The notes under the pieces are model-generated. The model saw only the letters and a list, made by a program, of their open reading frames with translations. It searched no databases and was not told the DNA's origin. 64,000 nt of DNA from Hemibagrus wyckioides. Taxonomy: Eukaryota > Chordata > Actinopteri > Siluriformes > Bagridae. Below, piece after piece: positions 1-11,700 of the stretch (positions within the stretch are counted from its first letter, which is position 1; the number at the start of each line of letters is the position of its first letter). The position numbers and the translations under genes were made by a program. The stretch is taken from NCBI RefSeq assembly GCF_019097595.1, contig NC_080727.1, positions 7,255,001-7,319,000 of the forward strand, read 5' to 3'.

Positions 1-215
1 CTCACTCAAACCCCTACTCACTCACTCACTCACTCACTCACTCAAACCCCTACTCACTCACTCACTCACTCAAACCCCTACTCACTCACTCACTCACTCA
101 CTCACTCACTCAAACCCCTACTCACTCACTCACTCACTCACTCAATCAAACCCCTACTCACTCACTCACTCACTCACGGGAACCCCTACTCACTCACTCA
201 CTCACTCACTCACTC
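1..215. repeat. CTCA array punctuated by AAACCCCTA
   Basis: Tracts of 4 to 9 CTCA units are separated by CAAACCCCTA pieces (six within the first 190 bases), making irregular units of about 28 to 38 bp. The array starts before the window. A G-substituted copy (CACGGGAACCCCTA) is at 176-189. Confidence 0.9.
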
Positions 216-354
216 AACAAAGGGCTGAATGCTAGCTTTGAACACAATATTTTCTGCTACAGTCTTGCTGCAGTTTATAATAACAAAGCCAGTTAGGGCT
301 TCACGCATTCACCCAAACAAGCTCCCATCCACCCACTTAATCACTTCATTCATT

Positions 355-420
355 CACTCACTCACTCACTCACTCACTCACACACACACACACTCACACA
401 CACACTCACACACACTCATT
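355..420. repeat. (CTCA)n / (CA)n microsatellite
   Basis: ACTCACTCACTCACTCAC passes directly into a CA tract with TCACAC interruptions. Confidence 0.9.
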
Positions 421-524
421 TACTGACATTCAGTAACAGTTTTTGTCAGGGATGCAGAGGATATGATGTTTTTACTGGGAATATTGGACATTCAACACAT
501 ATACACTATGAGCATCCCCCTACT

Positions 525-640
525 TTTTGGAAGGTGGGAGGAAACTCACAACAGACTGTAAGGTAAGTAAGCTCTGGATTGAACCTGAGACCCTGAAGCC
601 ATGAGGCAACAACATAACCTGCTGCGGCACAGTGCCCTGA
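525..640 (-). repeat. Dispersed fish repeat, fragment
   Basis: AAGGTGGGAGGAAACTCAC and GGATTGAACCTGAGACCCTG, then GCCATGAGGCAACAACA, are the reverse of the head of the dispersed repeat seen in full at 35423-35800. Confidence 0.55.
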
Positions 641-1309
641 TATATTCATCAGTGGAGCGCTCTGCCAAATCCACAGAGTGAAATATGGCTTGCTTTTGAG
701 CTTGCTTTTGAGCACGATGTTTAACTTTATGCAAATGAATGTAGCAGATATGCTGCATTTCAGCCAATCAGACAAAAGCTTCTGAATTAATTCCTCATAA
801 CCGAATCCACGTCAACAGCATATAAACACTCTAACTTCCACAGAATTTCTAATCATTAGGTTCATATTGTCTGTAAAGTAAAAGTATTTTTCTATATGTA
901 TCATCCTTTTGTCCGTTAATGTTTCTGCTGTTTGTTCACCCATGAGTGCATTTTCACTCTGACACACAAACAAAATCATTTAAATTGGCAAGCAAAACTA
1001 TGTGTGTAAAGAAAAATAAGGCAATTATTTATCGTTAAGACAGTTTGCCTGGCAATTCTCTTTCACTCATCCCCTCTTCCCTTCCACCCCCTCTCACACC
1101 TTGCATTTAGCACAGCGCTGATGATCTGACTAATTCACACACACTCACTCACTCATACACACTCACTCCGCCTCACACATTCTTTCACTCATGCTCTCTC
1201 TCTCTCTCTCTCTATGATAGTGAGCTTATACAGTTCTTGTAGAAGTGAAAGATAAATTGCATGTGGTGTGCTGTAATATACACTAGAGTTCACTATAACT
1301 ATAGAAGAA

Positions 1310-1633
1310 GAAGGGTTTCACTGCTGAACATCCCACTGCAGATTTAGTCTTCTAGGAAGGCTTTCCACTAAATTTTAGAGTGTGCCTGTGGGGATTTGTC
1401 CATGCAACTACAAGAGCATTCATGGAGTCGGACACTGATGGCAAATGAAGAAGCCCAAAGTTGTTCAGCGAGGTTTAGGCCACTTGAGTTCTTCCATGCC
1501 AACCTTGGTAAACCGTGGCTCTATATGCATGTCTCTATGAACCTCGCTTTGTGCACAGGGGAATGTGGAAGGCTTATATATCGGTGGGATGGTCAGATGG
1601 TCACATACTTTTGGCCATATAATGTATATTTTT
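1310..1633 (-). mobile_element. Tc1-like fossil, minus orientation
   Basis: The plus strand text GAAGGCTTTCCACTAAATTT and GAGTGTGCCTGTGGGGATT, then GGTAAACCGTGGCTCTATATG, is the reverse complement of a degraded fish Tc1 transposase gene. It ends at CACATACTTTTGGCCATATAATGTA, a recognisable Tc1 terminal repeat. Many indels; no reading frame survives. Confidence 0.65.
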
Positions 1634-3644
1634 CTTAATGTCAGATTTTTTATTTAGTTGGACAGTTTTGTGGCACCTCAGACCACCATAGAGCTGCAGT
1701 AACACCTTCAGGACCATGGATAGCACCAGTATAGCAGCTGCAGACCTTATAGAGAGTAAAAAATCAGGATCAGGATCAACATTAGCCGAAAGCACCAGGT
1801 CTGGTATCTCTAAATATCTCTAAATATAAGCAGAATTTGGTAAATCTACCTGACAACCTGAGCATAGTCCATCATAGATCAAGAATAAGGTATTTTCAAA
1901 AATATAAGGCTTTCTGCTACTTGGTTGAAACTGGAACTTGTATGAACACAATTCATTTGTGATGGATTTGTCCAATGGATTTATTTTCAAGCTTTACTTT
2001 ACATCTGATGTTTACAAAGAGCATTCTGCTTTATGCAGATGGACTACAGCAAAGACAACAATGGGTTCTGCGCCATTTAGCCAAGAACGAGCATCTGAGG
2101 CTACAGTGGGCACAGAATCTCAGAAACTGGAATGTTGGATGAAGACTGGATGAAGGTGTGTGTGCGTGTGTGTGTGTGTGTGTATCCACTCTCTTTAATT
2201 GGACATGACTGCATTTGTGTACCCTGTTTATAAATATATTTTGCTTTAAAAAGGGGCATCGATTTCCTGTTCCCAGCAACTAAAGATTTAACACACACTT
2301 ATAGACACATATAACTCCTCTGTCTCTCTCTCACACACTCACACAGAGTGAAATCCTAGCTCTATATGTCTAGCTATAACTCATATATTCATTACATTAT
2401 ATATGAAACGATCATATATCTAACCAAATGGATCAAACATCATTAGAACTTCCTGTCGTGTTATTCAAGAAGTAGGAAAGGTTTCATATTTCATCCTCTT
2501 TCATCTTCTCTGCTTTCCAATTACAAACTAATGTTCTCTGGCTTCTATTTTTTTATTTAGAAAATATTTTCCTTTTCTTCTTTTTTTTTTACTTGTTTAT
2601 ACAATGGTCAAGTCTGTGTGTGTGTGTGTGTAAGTGTGTGTGTGTGATTTGCCTGCTGGACTCCCTGCAGCCCTGCCTAAAATCTGTAACCATAATCCTT
2701 TGTGGATTATAGAGTACAGAGGTCAGTCACTGAGCATGCTCAGTAGCTCAGGACTTCAGCTGCTGCTTTTATAGACAACCTTCAAACACTCACTGACCTG
2801 GATTTACTAAACACACACACACACATACACACACACACACACATTAAATAAATATTAAAAAGAACATATGAATGATTCATTGCTGCACAAATGTGTCTCT
2901 GGCATTGTGCTACAGCTTTTTCTTTTCTTTCTTTTTTTGGTTTGTATGAATTTAGAATTAGAATTTGTATGTTTGATGTTTGTGTCTGTCCATCCATCTG
3001 TCCATCTATCCATCAGTTCATTCAAGTATTAACTTATTCATCCATCTATCCATTCAAGTTGTTTGGACTTCACTTTCCATTTCTGGTACATGTGCATGTT
3101 GAATATTACCAGAGCTCTTATTATTATGAGTTCTTATTCTTTTCGTTTTCTATGTACATGCCTTGGATATGTGTATATTTGATGTTTTCTGCTTTAATAT
3201 TCTCTGTAATCCCTTTGTCTGCTGGTTATCTAACACTAATCTTGAGTGTCAGGTTTCCCCAGGTCTTGAGCCACCATGCATGATGTTTCTCTATGGAGTG
3301 CAGTGTGCCTGTTGCTCTGTTTGATGGCAGAGATTTTGCATGGTCTAAGCGGTCTCTGGACTGCTCTGTGCTCTGCTCTGTGCGGCAAAGTGTCTGCATG
3401 GATCCATGACTCAGCTTTTAAAGTGGTGTTGGCCCGTGGCACTGTGGCTGTACAGAACAGTCAGTGTGGGTCATACCTGTGTAGGCCTTCAGTGAGATGA
3501 TAAGCACCCACACTACTGAAATTAGATCCCAGAAACCAAATAGATCCTGGATCTGTTCATCTATCCATTCATCCATCCTGCAGAAAGCCTTTTATATGAT
3601 ATCTAATATCCAATCTTTTCTTTATTACGATGTCAAGCATACCT

Positions 3645-3711
3645 CATCCATCCATCCATCCATCCATACATCCATTCATCCATCCATCCATCCATCCATC
3701 CATCCATCCTA
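3645..3711. repeat. (CATC)n microsatellite
   Basis: CATC units with two single changes (CATA, CATT). Confidence 0.95.
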
Positions 3712-4261
3712 TCGCTACATCCACCACCCTCGACTTTGATTACCCTGCTGATGGTGGCAAGATACCAAGTAATTCGCCCCCCCCCACACACACACATAAA
3801 CCTACAGGGACTTTTGGCTATATTTAAATAAGAAAAATAAATTTCTACATCACAGAAGAAGCAAGCTGCTGTTAATAAAAAAATTGGGTTGTTTGGATTT
3901 ATGCATTTTTGGTTGATTTCTCTGTTGAATTGAGGTTTCAATCTATTACAGCTCCCATTTAGTGCCTCCTAGTGGACATGGTTTTTAAATCTGCATTGAA
4001 ACTCACCTTAATAGAATATTTTAGACACAAATACCTTGTCACATTCAGTATTCTATATATTCCAATTTCAGTGGATAGTTTCAACCCTGGGAGTAAATCC
4101 TGGATGTGGGTAAGGGTAAGTGTAATTGTTGGTGTGTGCGTGAACGTGTGTGTTTGTGTGTCTGCATTTTGTCATGAGTTGGACATGGTGCTGCAGCACA
4201 GTGAATAATTTACACACACTGCAGCAAAAAGGCTTGTTCATCTAAGGAGTATGTTTTGCAC

Positions 4262-4391
4262 GCATATGTGTGTGTGTGTGTGTGTGTGTGTGCGTGAACT
4301 GTAAAGCAAGTAGTTCAGAAATGTCAAGCAGGAACAAGGCCTCTGAATTGGATACATACAAATTAGAAAGAAAAATACGAGCGACCCCCCC

Positions 4392-4425
<34 letters not shown>
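4262..4425. repeat. (GT)n, poly-C and (CT)n cluster
   Basis: A GT tract lies at 4266-4291, a C run at 4386-4396 and a CT tract at 4400-4422. Confidence 0.9.
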
Positions 4426-4426
<1 letters not shown>

Positions 4427-4474
4427 CACACACAACACTTATTCCACTTCTCTCATTTCACATCTTATTCTACC

Positions 4475-4527
<53 letters not shown>

Positions 4528-4569
4528 CATCCATCCATCCATCCATCCATCCATCCATCCATCCATCCA
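4475..4569. repeat. (CTAT)n followed by (CATC)n
   Basis: About thirteen CTAT units pass directly into about eleven CATC units with no spacer. Confidence 0.95.
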
Positions 4570-4629
4570 AAAACTGGACTGAGGGCTGTGCGCCATTCAT
4601 CTCCCAAATGAACAAGTGCTGTTGTAGCC

Positions 4630-4912
4630 TCATGGTTCGACATGTGCATTATGACATGCTTTTCTGCTGACCATGGGTATAAAGAAGACTTTTAAATCAT
4701 CTTAACATGGCGTTAACTTTAGAGACTGCCATATGCCTTTTAGAACAGCAGAATATGAAATACTTAAACCAGCCTGTTTGGAACCTTCAATCACCTTCAA
4801 TCAGTCACTGAGATCACATCTGCATGCTGCTGCAACATGATTGGATTCAGCTAACTGGATAATTGTGTGTTCCTAATACAGGTGTTCCTAATATAGTGAT
4901 CAGTGAGATTAC
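4630..4912 (-). mobile_element. Tc1-like fossil fragment, minus orientation
   Basis: ATGACATGCTTTTCTGCTGACCATGG, AATACTTAAACCAGCCTG and CACTGAGATCACATC, followed by CAGGTGTTCCTAATATAGTGATCAGTGAG, are the reverse complement of the start of the Tc1-like family that also lies at 5980-6700. Only short fragments remain. Confidence 0.6.
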
Positions 4913-5979
4913 ACAGTGTATATTTATCTATCGTCTGGCATTACTGACATACTGCCTGCTCAAGATTACAGAAATGACACAGCCCATTTTTGCAAGACAT
5001 CCTTTTCTTTCGTTACGATAATCCTTTCCACTTTTCGCTACAATTCCCACGAAGGGAAGAGAATATATGTGTGAAAGAAGTCACTATTTAAACGTTAAGC
5101 TGTCTTACATGAGAGATCTGATGAGGGAGACACCAGCTACTCAGAAACATAGACGGTGCGAAAGAAAAGAAAGCAAATGAGATTAAATTCCGCTGACTTG
5201 GACTTTGTGAGAGGGAATAATCACTGATTATCAAATCAGCCGCTGCCAGAGCGGCATAAATCAACCCGTCCATGCTGACACATCCTTCTCTTCTTTTCTT
5301 TCTCTCCCTCTGTCGTCTGTCCCTGCATCACTTACTCTGAGAACAGGGATCGTAGAACGGGTCTATGATAACCCGAATTTCACAAATTTTTATTCAGATT
5401 GCCATCAACTGCTGTTATGCTGAATATTCTGAAGATGAGTGAGGGATAAGACACGTTTTTTTTGTTATTTTTGTGCAAAACCCACGTTTTTTTTAGTTTA
5501 CTTTTGTTGTAGTCATAGGTGAAATTCTATTCTTAAGAGCTAAAGGTGAGGAATTGTTAGTAGAGGAATTGATTTGGATGCTCCACTGTTTCCAGTGCAG
5601 AAAAGATTTCAGTTATTTTCACAGCCACACTGTAATCTGAGCTGATTACAAGCTGCTATGGCAGGCAGCTATAAAATTATGCAAATCCGACAATGTAATA
5701 ACTTTTAATCTCAGTCACAAAGTTGCTCATACATGCTCGAAGAGCACATTACACATTTTCACACAGTCAGTATTGTTTTGACATTTTTAATTCCATATCA
5801 CTGGAACTCAAATCCTTATGAACATGAGGTGATTTCAGGTTATTTGGCTGCGCAATTGCATTTCATAAGCGCTCTAGTAACTCCCTAAGAGTCCATGAGC
5901 TTCGGTCTCTAATCATGCTGTATTAGAAATTCTTCTTGTTTAACAGACTCACTCTAATGAGCTGGAAATTTTTACAGAC

Positions 5980-6650
5980 CAGCTTAGTGCTCGTATTAAC
6001 CATGAGAATCAGGAAAAAATGTGTTCTCAGTGATTTTGACCATGGCATGATTGTTGGTGCCAGACAGGCGGTGTTTGATTATTTCTATAACTGGGTATTT
6101 TTAGCACAACAGTCTCTAGAGTTGGATGGAAACGCCTTATTCGTGAAATAGAGAATAGCCAGAGTGGTTCAAACTGACCAAAAGGCTACGGTTACTCATA
6201 TAACCAATGTCTGTACAATTGTGGTGATCAGAAAAGTACCTCAGAATGCACAACATGTCGAACCTTGGCTAACAACAACAAAAGACCAAGTAATGCTACT
6301 TTCAGCCAAGAAAGGAAAGCTGAGGCTGCAGTGGGCACAGACTTACCAAAACTGGACAATTTAAGACAAAGCCTGTTCTGATAAACCTGGATTTCTGCAG
6401 AGACACACGGATGGTCAGAATTTGGACACCCAGCTGCATTGTGTCAATGGTCCAGGGTGGTGGAGGTAGTGTAATGGTGTAGGGAATGTGTTCTTGGCAC
6501 ACTTTGGGCCTTTTAATAACATTGCTTGAATAGCTCAACTTATTCAAGTATTGCTGCTGACCATGTTCATCTCTTCATATACACAATTTACCATCATCTA
6601 CTGAATGGACACATTATTCTGCTAACAGAAGCCACTGCTGTTAGGGAATT
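5980..6650 (+). mobile_element. Tc1-like fossil, plus orientation
   Basis: Decayed transposase text runs on the plus strand: KCVLSDFDHGMIVGARQAV near 6018-6074, QKATVTHITNV near 6180, LSAKKGKLRLQWAQTYQNW near 6299-6357, and a GGGGSVMVW-like piece near 6455. The order is that of a Tc1 transposase with frameshifts and stops throughout. It is followed head to head by an opposite fossil at 6660-7163. Confidence 0.8.
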
Positions 6651-6659
6651 GTGTTGCCA

Positions 6660-7163
6660 TGAAGGAGTGTACCTAGTCTGGAACAATGTTGATACGTGAA
6701 AAATGTCAAAATATCATCCAGATAAATGCCAGGACCCAAGGTTTCGCAGGAGAACTTTCCCAAGAGCGTCATACTGCCTCATACTGCCTCCAGTGTGGAC
6801 AGAGGTCAGCATGGGCACTCTGACAAGTCTGTGCAAGCTGTGATGCACTGACACCTTTCTGTCATAGCCAACATGAACTTGTTGGTCACTGGTTGTCCTT
6901 CCTTGGATACCAGGAACACCTCACCATACCTGCTGTTTTGGAGATGCTCAGATCCGGTCATCTAACCATCACAATTTGGCCTGTATCAAAGTCACTCAGA
7001 TCCTTACACATGCCCATTTTTCCTACTTCTCATCAGCTTTGAGTGTTCACTTGCTGCCTAATATATCCCACCCCCTGACAGGTGCCATTGTTACGAGATA
7101 ATCAGTGTAATTCACTTCACCTGTCAGTGGTTTTAATGTTTTGACTGATTGGTCTATGTTCAC
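6660..7163 (-). mobile_element. Tc1-like fossil of a second subfamily, minus orientation
   Basis: The plus strand ends with GCCCATTTTTCCTACTTC, ACTTGCTGCCTAATATATCC, CAGGTGCCATTGTTACGAG and CACTTCACCTGTCAGTGG, the reverse complement of the start of the Tc1 subfamily whose transposase begins [14 protein letters not shown] (compare 40018-40539). AGAGGTCAGCATGGGCACTCTGAC at 6800 is from the middle of the same gene. Confidence 0.8.
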
Positions 7164-7654
7164 TGGCTGTGTTGTGTTATTATGATGAATTACTTTGTGC
7201 AGAACTAGCTACGTTCAGTTAAAGCTTTCTCATAGCTAACTGCTCGGAGAGTTAACTTCAGTGTCAGCTGCTGGATTGATCTTCTACACTTATTATTCAT
7301 TTTAAGCAAAACTGTTTTCCCTGGTAAGCTCTACATAAAGGCTTCTTCAGAAGATATTCACAGCACATCAAAAAATGGTCCTTGTTGACTTGCTTTTCTA
7401 CATCCCAAAGAATCACATGCTGCTGCTTTAAGATTCGTAGACACTCTGAGAAGAACCCACTGTCAAGACTATTTATTTTCCATCTGATTGATTTATTTAT
7501 GTATTTATTAATAATTAGGCACTTTGCTTCAGGAATCAGTTACGGAGTCATTTAGGAATATTAATTATTCAGAAGAGTCACTGGATAACAAGTCTTATGG
7601 CTGATGATATAGCCTACATATCTGTGCCATAGAATTATGTCTACCCTACTGAGG

Positions 7655-7688
<34 letters not shown>

Positions 7689-8126
7689 ACTCTCTTAGTT
7701 AATCCACTTAGCGTAGCCGTATTTGCTGAGCTCGACTGATTGTCCAGGTCTCCTCTACAGCCCCAGCCCCAAGAGAGACAGTATAGTGAAGATGAAAGAG
7801 GAAGGGAGAGTAAGATGGAAGATTAGAGAGAGAGAGAGAGATATTTCATTCAAATATCACTTGAGACTTTGGTTACAATTTTTTTTACACAGCTACTGAC
7901 ACGCACTGAGCCTTACACTAAAGTACTACTTCTGCTCTGAGAACAACTTTCAACTACGTACTGAGAAGAAAAGGACCTTTTTAATGGGGCATTCCAGGAA
8001 AATCTCAACACACACACACAGAATCCCTTTGTGATCAATAGTGAGCTGACAGCGCTCTCCCTCTGCACTGTCATATCTACCAGCCCGGAAAAACTCATCG
8101 ATTCTCAACTCATAGATTGGATTTCA

Positions 8127-8212
8127 GTGTGTGTGTGTGTGTGTGTACAATTGTGTGTGTACGTGTGTATTTGTATTTGTGCTCTGAAAGCCACACACAC
8201 ACACACACACAA
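8127..8212. repeat. (GT)n and (CA)n pair
   Basis: A GT tract at 8127-8146 and a CA tract at 8191-8212, 45 bp apart, could pair as a hairpin. Confidence 0.85.
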
Positions 8213-8419
8213 TCCATACCTGTGCAACATCTCACCTCAAGGCAGCTTTTTCACACCTTCTCACTGTGTGTTTCCCACCTGCCACTACTACACTTCACTG
8301 AAGTATTTAAACCTGACAAAGATCCATTGAAGCTGTCTGAATAAATCTTTCAGAAAAGATATTTGCCTAATTTGCCTTTTCAAAACATTTGATACCCAGT
8401 GGCAAAACATATTCTCGTG

Positions 8420-8620
8420 TAGCACACTTACTGCATTTGGCAGATGCTCTTCTCCAGAGCAACTCACACTTACTGTATCTCTCTTTTTTTCTTTACACGA
8501 CTAAGCTTTTGAGTCTTAAGGGACTTTCTCAAAGGCTCAGGAGTGTCATTGGGGATTTGACCTCACAATCTTTCGATTGGTAGTCCATCTTAATCACTGA
8601 GCTGCCACTGCCCTTTTATA
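8420..8620 (+). mobile_element. Fish SINE-like repeat
   Basis: CTGCATTTGGCAGATGCTCTTCTCCAGAGCAACTCACA, then GGGACTTTCTCAAAGGCTCAGGAG and ATTTGACCTCACAATCTTTCG, ending ACTGAGCTGCCACTGCCC. This is the layout of a very common fish repeat. Confidence 0.75.
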
Positions 8621-9193
8621 GCGTCCCTTAATATCATATACTCAGTAAATAGGTGTGATTTTGCCATCACTTACATTTTGTGAATAATAATGGAATCTTT
8701 TTAGAAATACACTACATATTATTGGTATAAAGAAAATTCATTGATTAAAGATTGGAATAGTTTCAATAAGAAATGGACTGTTTTTCTTGCTTTGTTTCTG
8801 TGTCTGAATCATGTTTATAAAAACTCAGTGTAACCAATGACCGGGGCCCTTCCTCTTTGAGATTTCTCAGAGAGCGCTTCGCTGTTTTGCAGCAGTACAA
8901 ATAAATTGCGAACCTTTTTACTCTTGCCTGTGCCTACCAGTGTGCTGTTTTCTCCAAACAAGCTCTATTTTGGTGTATCTCATTAGTATTATATTGGAAT
9001 TTTGCTAAACCAGACGGAAACGAGGCCGAAGGTTTTCCAATTTGTTTGCATTTCTTTGGGCAGAAATTATTGCATGTACAGATGTATTCAGTGCAGTACA
9101 ACAGGAGTGTGGCATTGGGAATAGTGCAGCTGAAGATTTCAGATTCACTACAGTTAAAAGTTGCACATGTATTCACGTATATCTACAAGAAAA

Positions 9194-10444
9194 TACACTA
9201 TATTGCCAAAAGTATTCGCTCACCCATCCAAATAATCAGAATCAGGTGTTCCAATCACTTCCATGGCCACAGGTGTATAAAATCAAGCACCTAGGCATGC
9301 AGACTGTTTTTACAAACATTTGTGAAAGAATGGGTCGCTCTCAGGAGCTCAGTGAATTCCAGCGTGGAACTGTGATAGGATGCCACCTGTGCAACAAATC
9401 CAGTCGTGAAATTTCCTCGCTCCTAAATATTCCACAGTCAACTGTCAGCTTATTATAAGAATGTGGAAGTGTTTGGGAACGACAGCAACTCAGCCACGAA
9501 GTGGTAGGCCACGTAAACTGACGGAGCGGGGTCAGCGGATGCTGAGGCGCATAGTGCGAAGAGGTCGCCAACTTTCTGCAGAGTCAATCGCTACAGACCT
9601 CCAAACTTCATGTGGCCTTCAGATTAGCTCAAGAATAGTGCGCAGAGAGCTTCATGGAATGGGTTTCCATGGCCGAGCAGCTGCATCCAAGCCATACATC
9701 ACCAAGTGCAATGCAAAGCGTCGGATGCAGTGGTGTAAAGCACGCCGCCACTGGACTCTAGAGCAGTGGAGACGCGTTCTCTGGAGTGATGAATCGCGCT
9801 TCTCCATCTGGCAATCTGATGGACGAGTCTGGGTTTGGCGGTTGCCAGGAGAACGGTACTTGTCTGACTGCATTGTGCCAAGTGTAAAGTTTGGTGGAGG
9901 GGGGATTATGGTGTGGGGTTGTTTTTCAGGAGCTGGGCTTGGCCCCTTAGTTCCAGTGAAAGGAACTCTGAATGCTTCAGCATACCAAGACATTTTGGAC
10001 AATTCCATGCTCCCAACTTTGTGGGAACAGTTTGGAGCTGGCCCCTTCCTCTTCCAACATGACTGTGCACCAGTGCACAAAGCAAGGTCCATAAAGACAT
10101 GGATGACAGAGTCTGGTGTGGATGAACTTGACTGGCCTGCACAGAGTCCTGACCTCAACCCGATAGAACACCTTTGGGATGAATTAGAGCGGAGACTGAG
10201 AGCCAGGCCTTCTCGTCCAACATCAGTGTGTGACCTCACAAATGCGCTTCTGGAAGAATGGTCAAAAATTCCCATAAACACACTCCTAAACCTTGTGGAT
10301 AGCCTTCCCAGAAGAGTTGAAGCTGTTATAGCTGCAAAGGGTGGACCGACGTCATATTGAACCCTATGGATTAGGAATGGGATGTCACTTAAGTTCATAT
10401 GCGAGTCAAGGCAGGTGAGCGAATACTTTTGGCAATATAGTGTA
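9194..10444 (+). mobile_element. Tc1-like transposon, nearly intact, perfect terminal repeats
   Basis: The element is 1251 bp including a TA at each end. The first 31 bases (9194-9224, starting TACACTATATTGCC) are the exact reverse complement of the last 31 (10414-10444, ending GGCAATATAGTGTA). Insertion at TA is the Tc1/mariner rule. A transposase reading frame fills most of the interior. Perfect inverted repeats and an almost intact gene indicate a recent insertion compared with the many other Tc1 fossils here. It sits in a ntng2 intron on the strand opposite to the gene. Confidence 0.95.
9330..10360 (+). pseudogene. Tc1-family DD34E transposase, one frameshift
   Basis: The product would cut and paste its element through the terminal repeats. 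The N-terminal helix-turn-helix part starts at the ATG at 9330 (MGRSQELSEFQRG) and runs in one frame to a TAA at 9456-9458. The rest continues in another frame from about 9452 to TAG-free 10358, then stops after GGPTSY. Counting from the ATG at 9461, the GRPRK hook motif is at residues 15-19. The catalytic acids are D110 (WSDESRF), D201 (FQHDCAPVH) and E236 ([17 protein letters not shown]), an intact DD34E spacing. One missing base near 9449-9452 explains the break. As it stands it should not make a full protein. Confidence 0.9.
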
Positions 10445-10499
10445 TGTATTTATCCCGACTCTAGTAATGGTCATGTCATTTAATTTAATTTGTTTATGA

Positions 10500-10770
10500 T
10501 ATAAAATGAGACCATGCCATAAGAATAATACTACAATCACTCTATTAGGAACACCTGAACAGCTGCACATTTATGGACTTATCCCCCCCCCCAAAAAAGT
10601 TATTTTTAAAGCTTTAGTTAATGTGATCTCAGTGACATTGCCTGTAGCATGGTTGTTGGTGCCAGATATGGGTTTAAGCGTTTTAGGGCGTTCTTATAGG
10701 TTTTTTTTATACACAAACAGAATGGTGTCCAAACAAAACGGTGCAAAAAACAAAAAACATCCATTCTGAC
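10500..10770 (+). mobile_element. Tc1-like fossil, plus orientation
   Basis: ATTAGGAACACCTGAACAGC, GATCTCAGTGACATTGCC, ATGGTTGTTGGTGCCAGA and GGTGCAAAAAACAAAAAACATCC follow the 5' half of the Tc1 subfamily found at 5980. No frame is open for more than a few codons of transposase. Confidence 0.7.
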
Positions 10771-10799
10771 AGGAAATCTATAATAACTCAAATTAACTA

Positions 10800-11205
10800 C
10801 TCTTTTTAACTGTGGTTAAAAAGACACACCATCTGGTCTTTTTCACAAACTTCAGCTCTCTTCAGTTTCAGCAACATTGTGATCACTGCAGTCTCAGATT
10901 GTCTCGATGTGGTCTACTGCTGTTGTGCACTTCAGCCACAAGTTTCAGCATGTTGTGCATTCGGAGATGCTTTTGCTGTAGCGTTCCTGTCGACTCAAAC
11001 TAGCAATTGTATTCTCCAAAATAATACTCAATTAAAGTGCTTTACTGTTTGTAAAGTCTGTGTAATTCGCAGAGCCATATGTGAGTGAAAATCTCAGGAG
11101 ATCAACAGATTCAGATATTCTCATGGACACCAATATCCATGCCAAGGTCAAACCCACTGACATCACTTTTTTTCCCATTTTAATGTTTGATATCATCTGA
11201 GACAC
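10800..11205 (-). mobile_element. Tc1-like fossil, minus orientation, facing the previous one
   Basis: GCATGTTGTGCATTCGGAGATGC, TGTAGCGTTCCTGTCGACTCAAAC, AAAATCTCAGGAGATCAACAG and CATGCCAAGGTCAAACCCACTGACATC are the reverse complement of the same transposase 5' region as at 10500-10770. The two form a decayed inverted pair. Confidence 0.65.
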
Positions 11206-11390
11206 AATCAGTTCATCTCAGCGGTTGAGGTGTTGGACTGCTGATTGGAAGGTTAGGAGTTCGAGTCCACCAAACTGCCACTGCTGAGTCCTTGTGCAAG
11301 GTCCTTAACCCTGAGTTGTATAAACAAATGTGATAAAATGTAAATCAATCTGGATGAGGGTGTCTGCTGGATGGCAGACATTCTTTTTAG
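11205..11390 (+). mobile_element. tRNA-derived SINE
   Basis: CAGCGGTTGAGGTGTTGGACTGC is an A-box-like region and GGAGTTCGAGTCC, 31 bases on, is a B box; together they form a tRNA-related head. CAAGGTCCTTAACCC and GGATGAGGGTGTCTGCTGGATGGCA follow as the body. It does not fold as a complete tRNA. Confidence 0.65.
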
Positions 11391-11424
11391 CAATATCTGC
11401 CAATATTGATGAATCAAAGGAAAA

Positions 11425-11700
11425 TACTGATCAGCCATAACATTAAAACCAAAATTGAACCACCATTAAAACATAATATTATAATATTATTATTTATGTT
11501 GATACTGTGCACATGTCAAGGGTTAGGATATATTAGGCAGCAGGTGACTCTCAAAGTTGATGTGTTGGAAGCAGGAAAAATAAGCAAGGGTAACTTGGAT
11601 GGGCAAGGAGCGTCTCCAAAACAGCAGGTCTTGTTGGGTGTTCCAGGGTTTGCAGTGGTTAATACCTACCAAAAGGAAGGATAACCAGTGAACTGGCTAC
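11425..11700 (+). mobile_element. Tc1-like fossil, MGKRKD subfamily, plus orientation
   Basis: TCAGCCATAACATTAAAACC at the start, then ATATTAGGCAGCAGGTGA, GATGTGTTGGAAGCAGGAAAAA, CAGGTCTTGTTGGGTGTTCC and AATACCTACCAAAAGGAAGG. These match the 5' end and helix-turn-helix part of the subfamily at 40018-40539, with many changes. Confidence 0.65.

Noticed and set aside
1..215. Interstitial telomere repeat
   Set aside because: CCCCTA occurs singly between CTCA tracts, never as tandem TTAGGG/CCCTAA.
9652..10398. 248-codon minus-strand frame
   Set aside because: It is the antisense shadow of the Tc1 transposase on the plus strand.
11210..11290. A tRNA gene
   Set aside because: A-box and B-box-like pieces are present, but the arms do not pair as a full tRNA and a SINE body follows.
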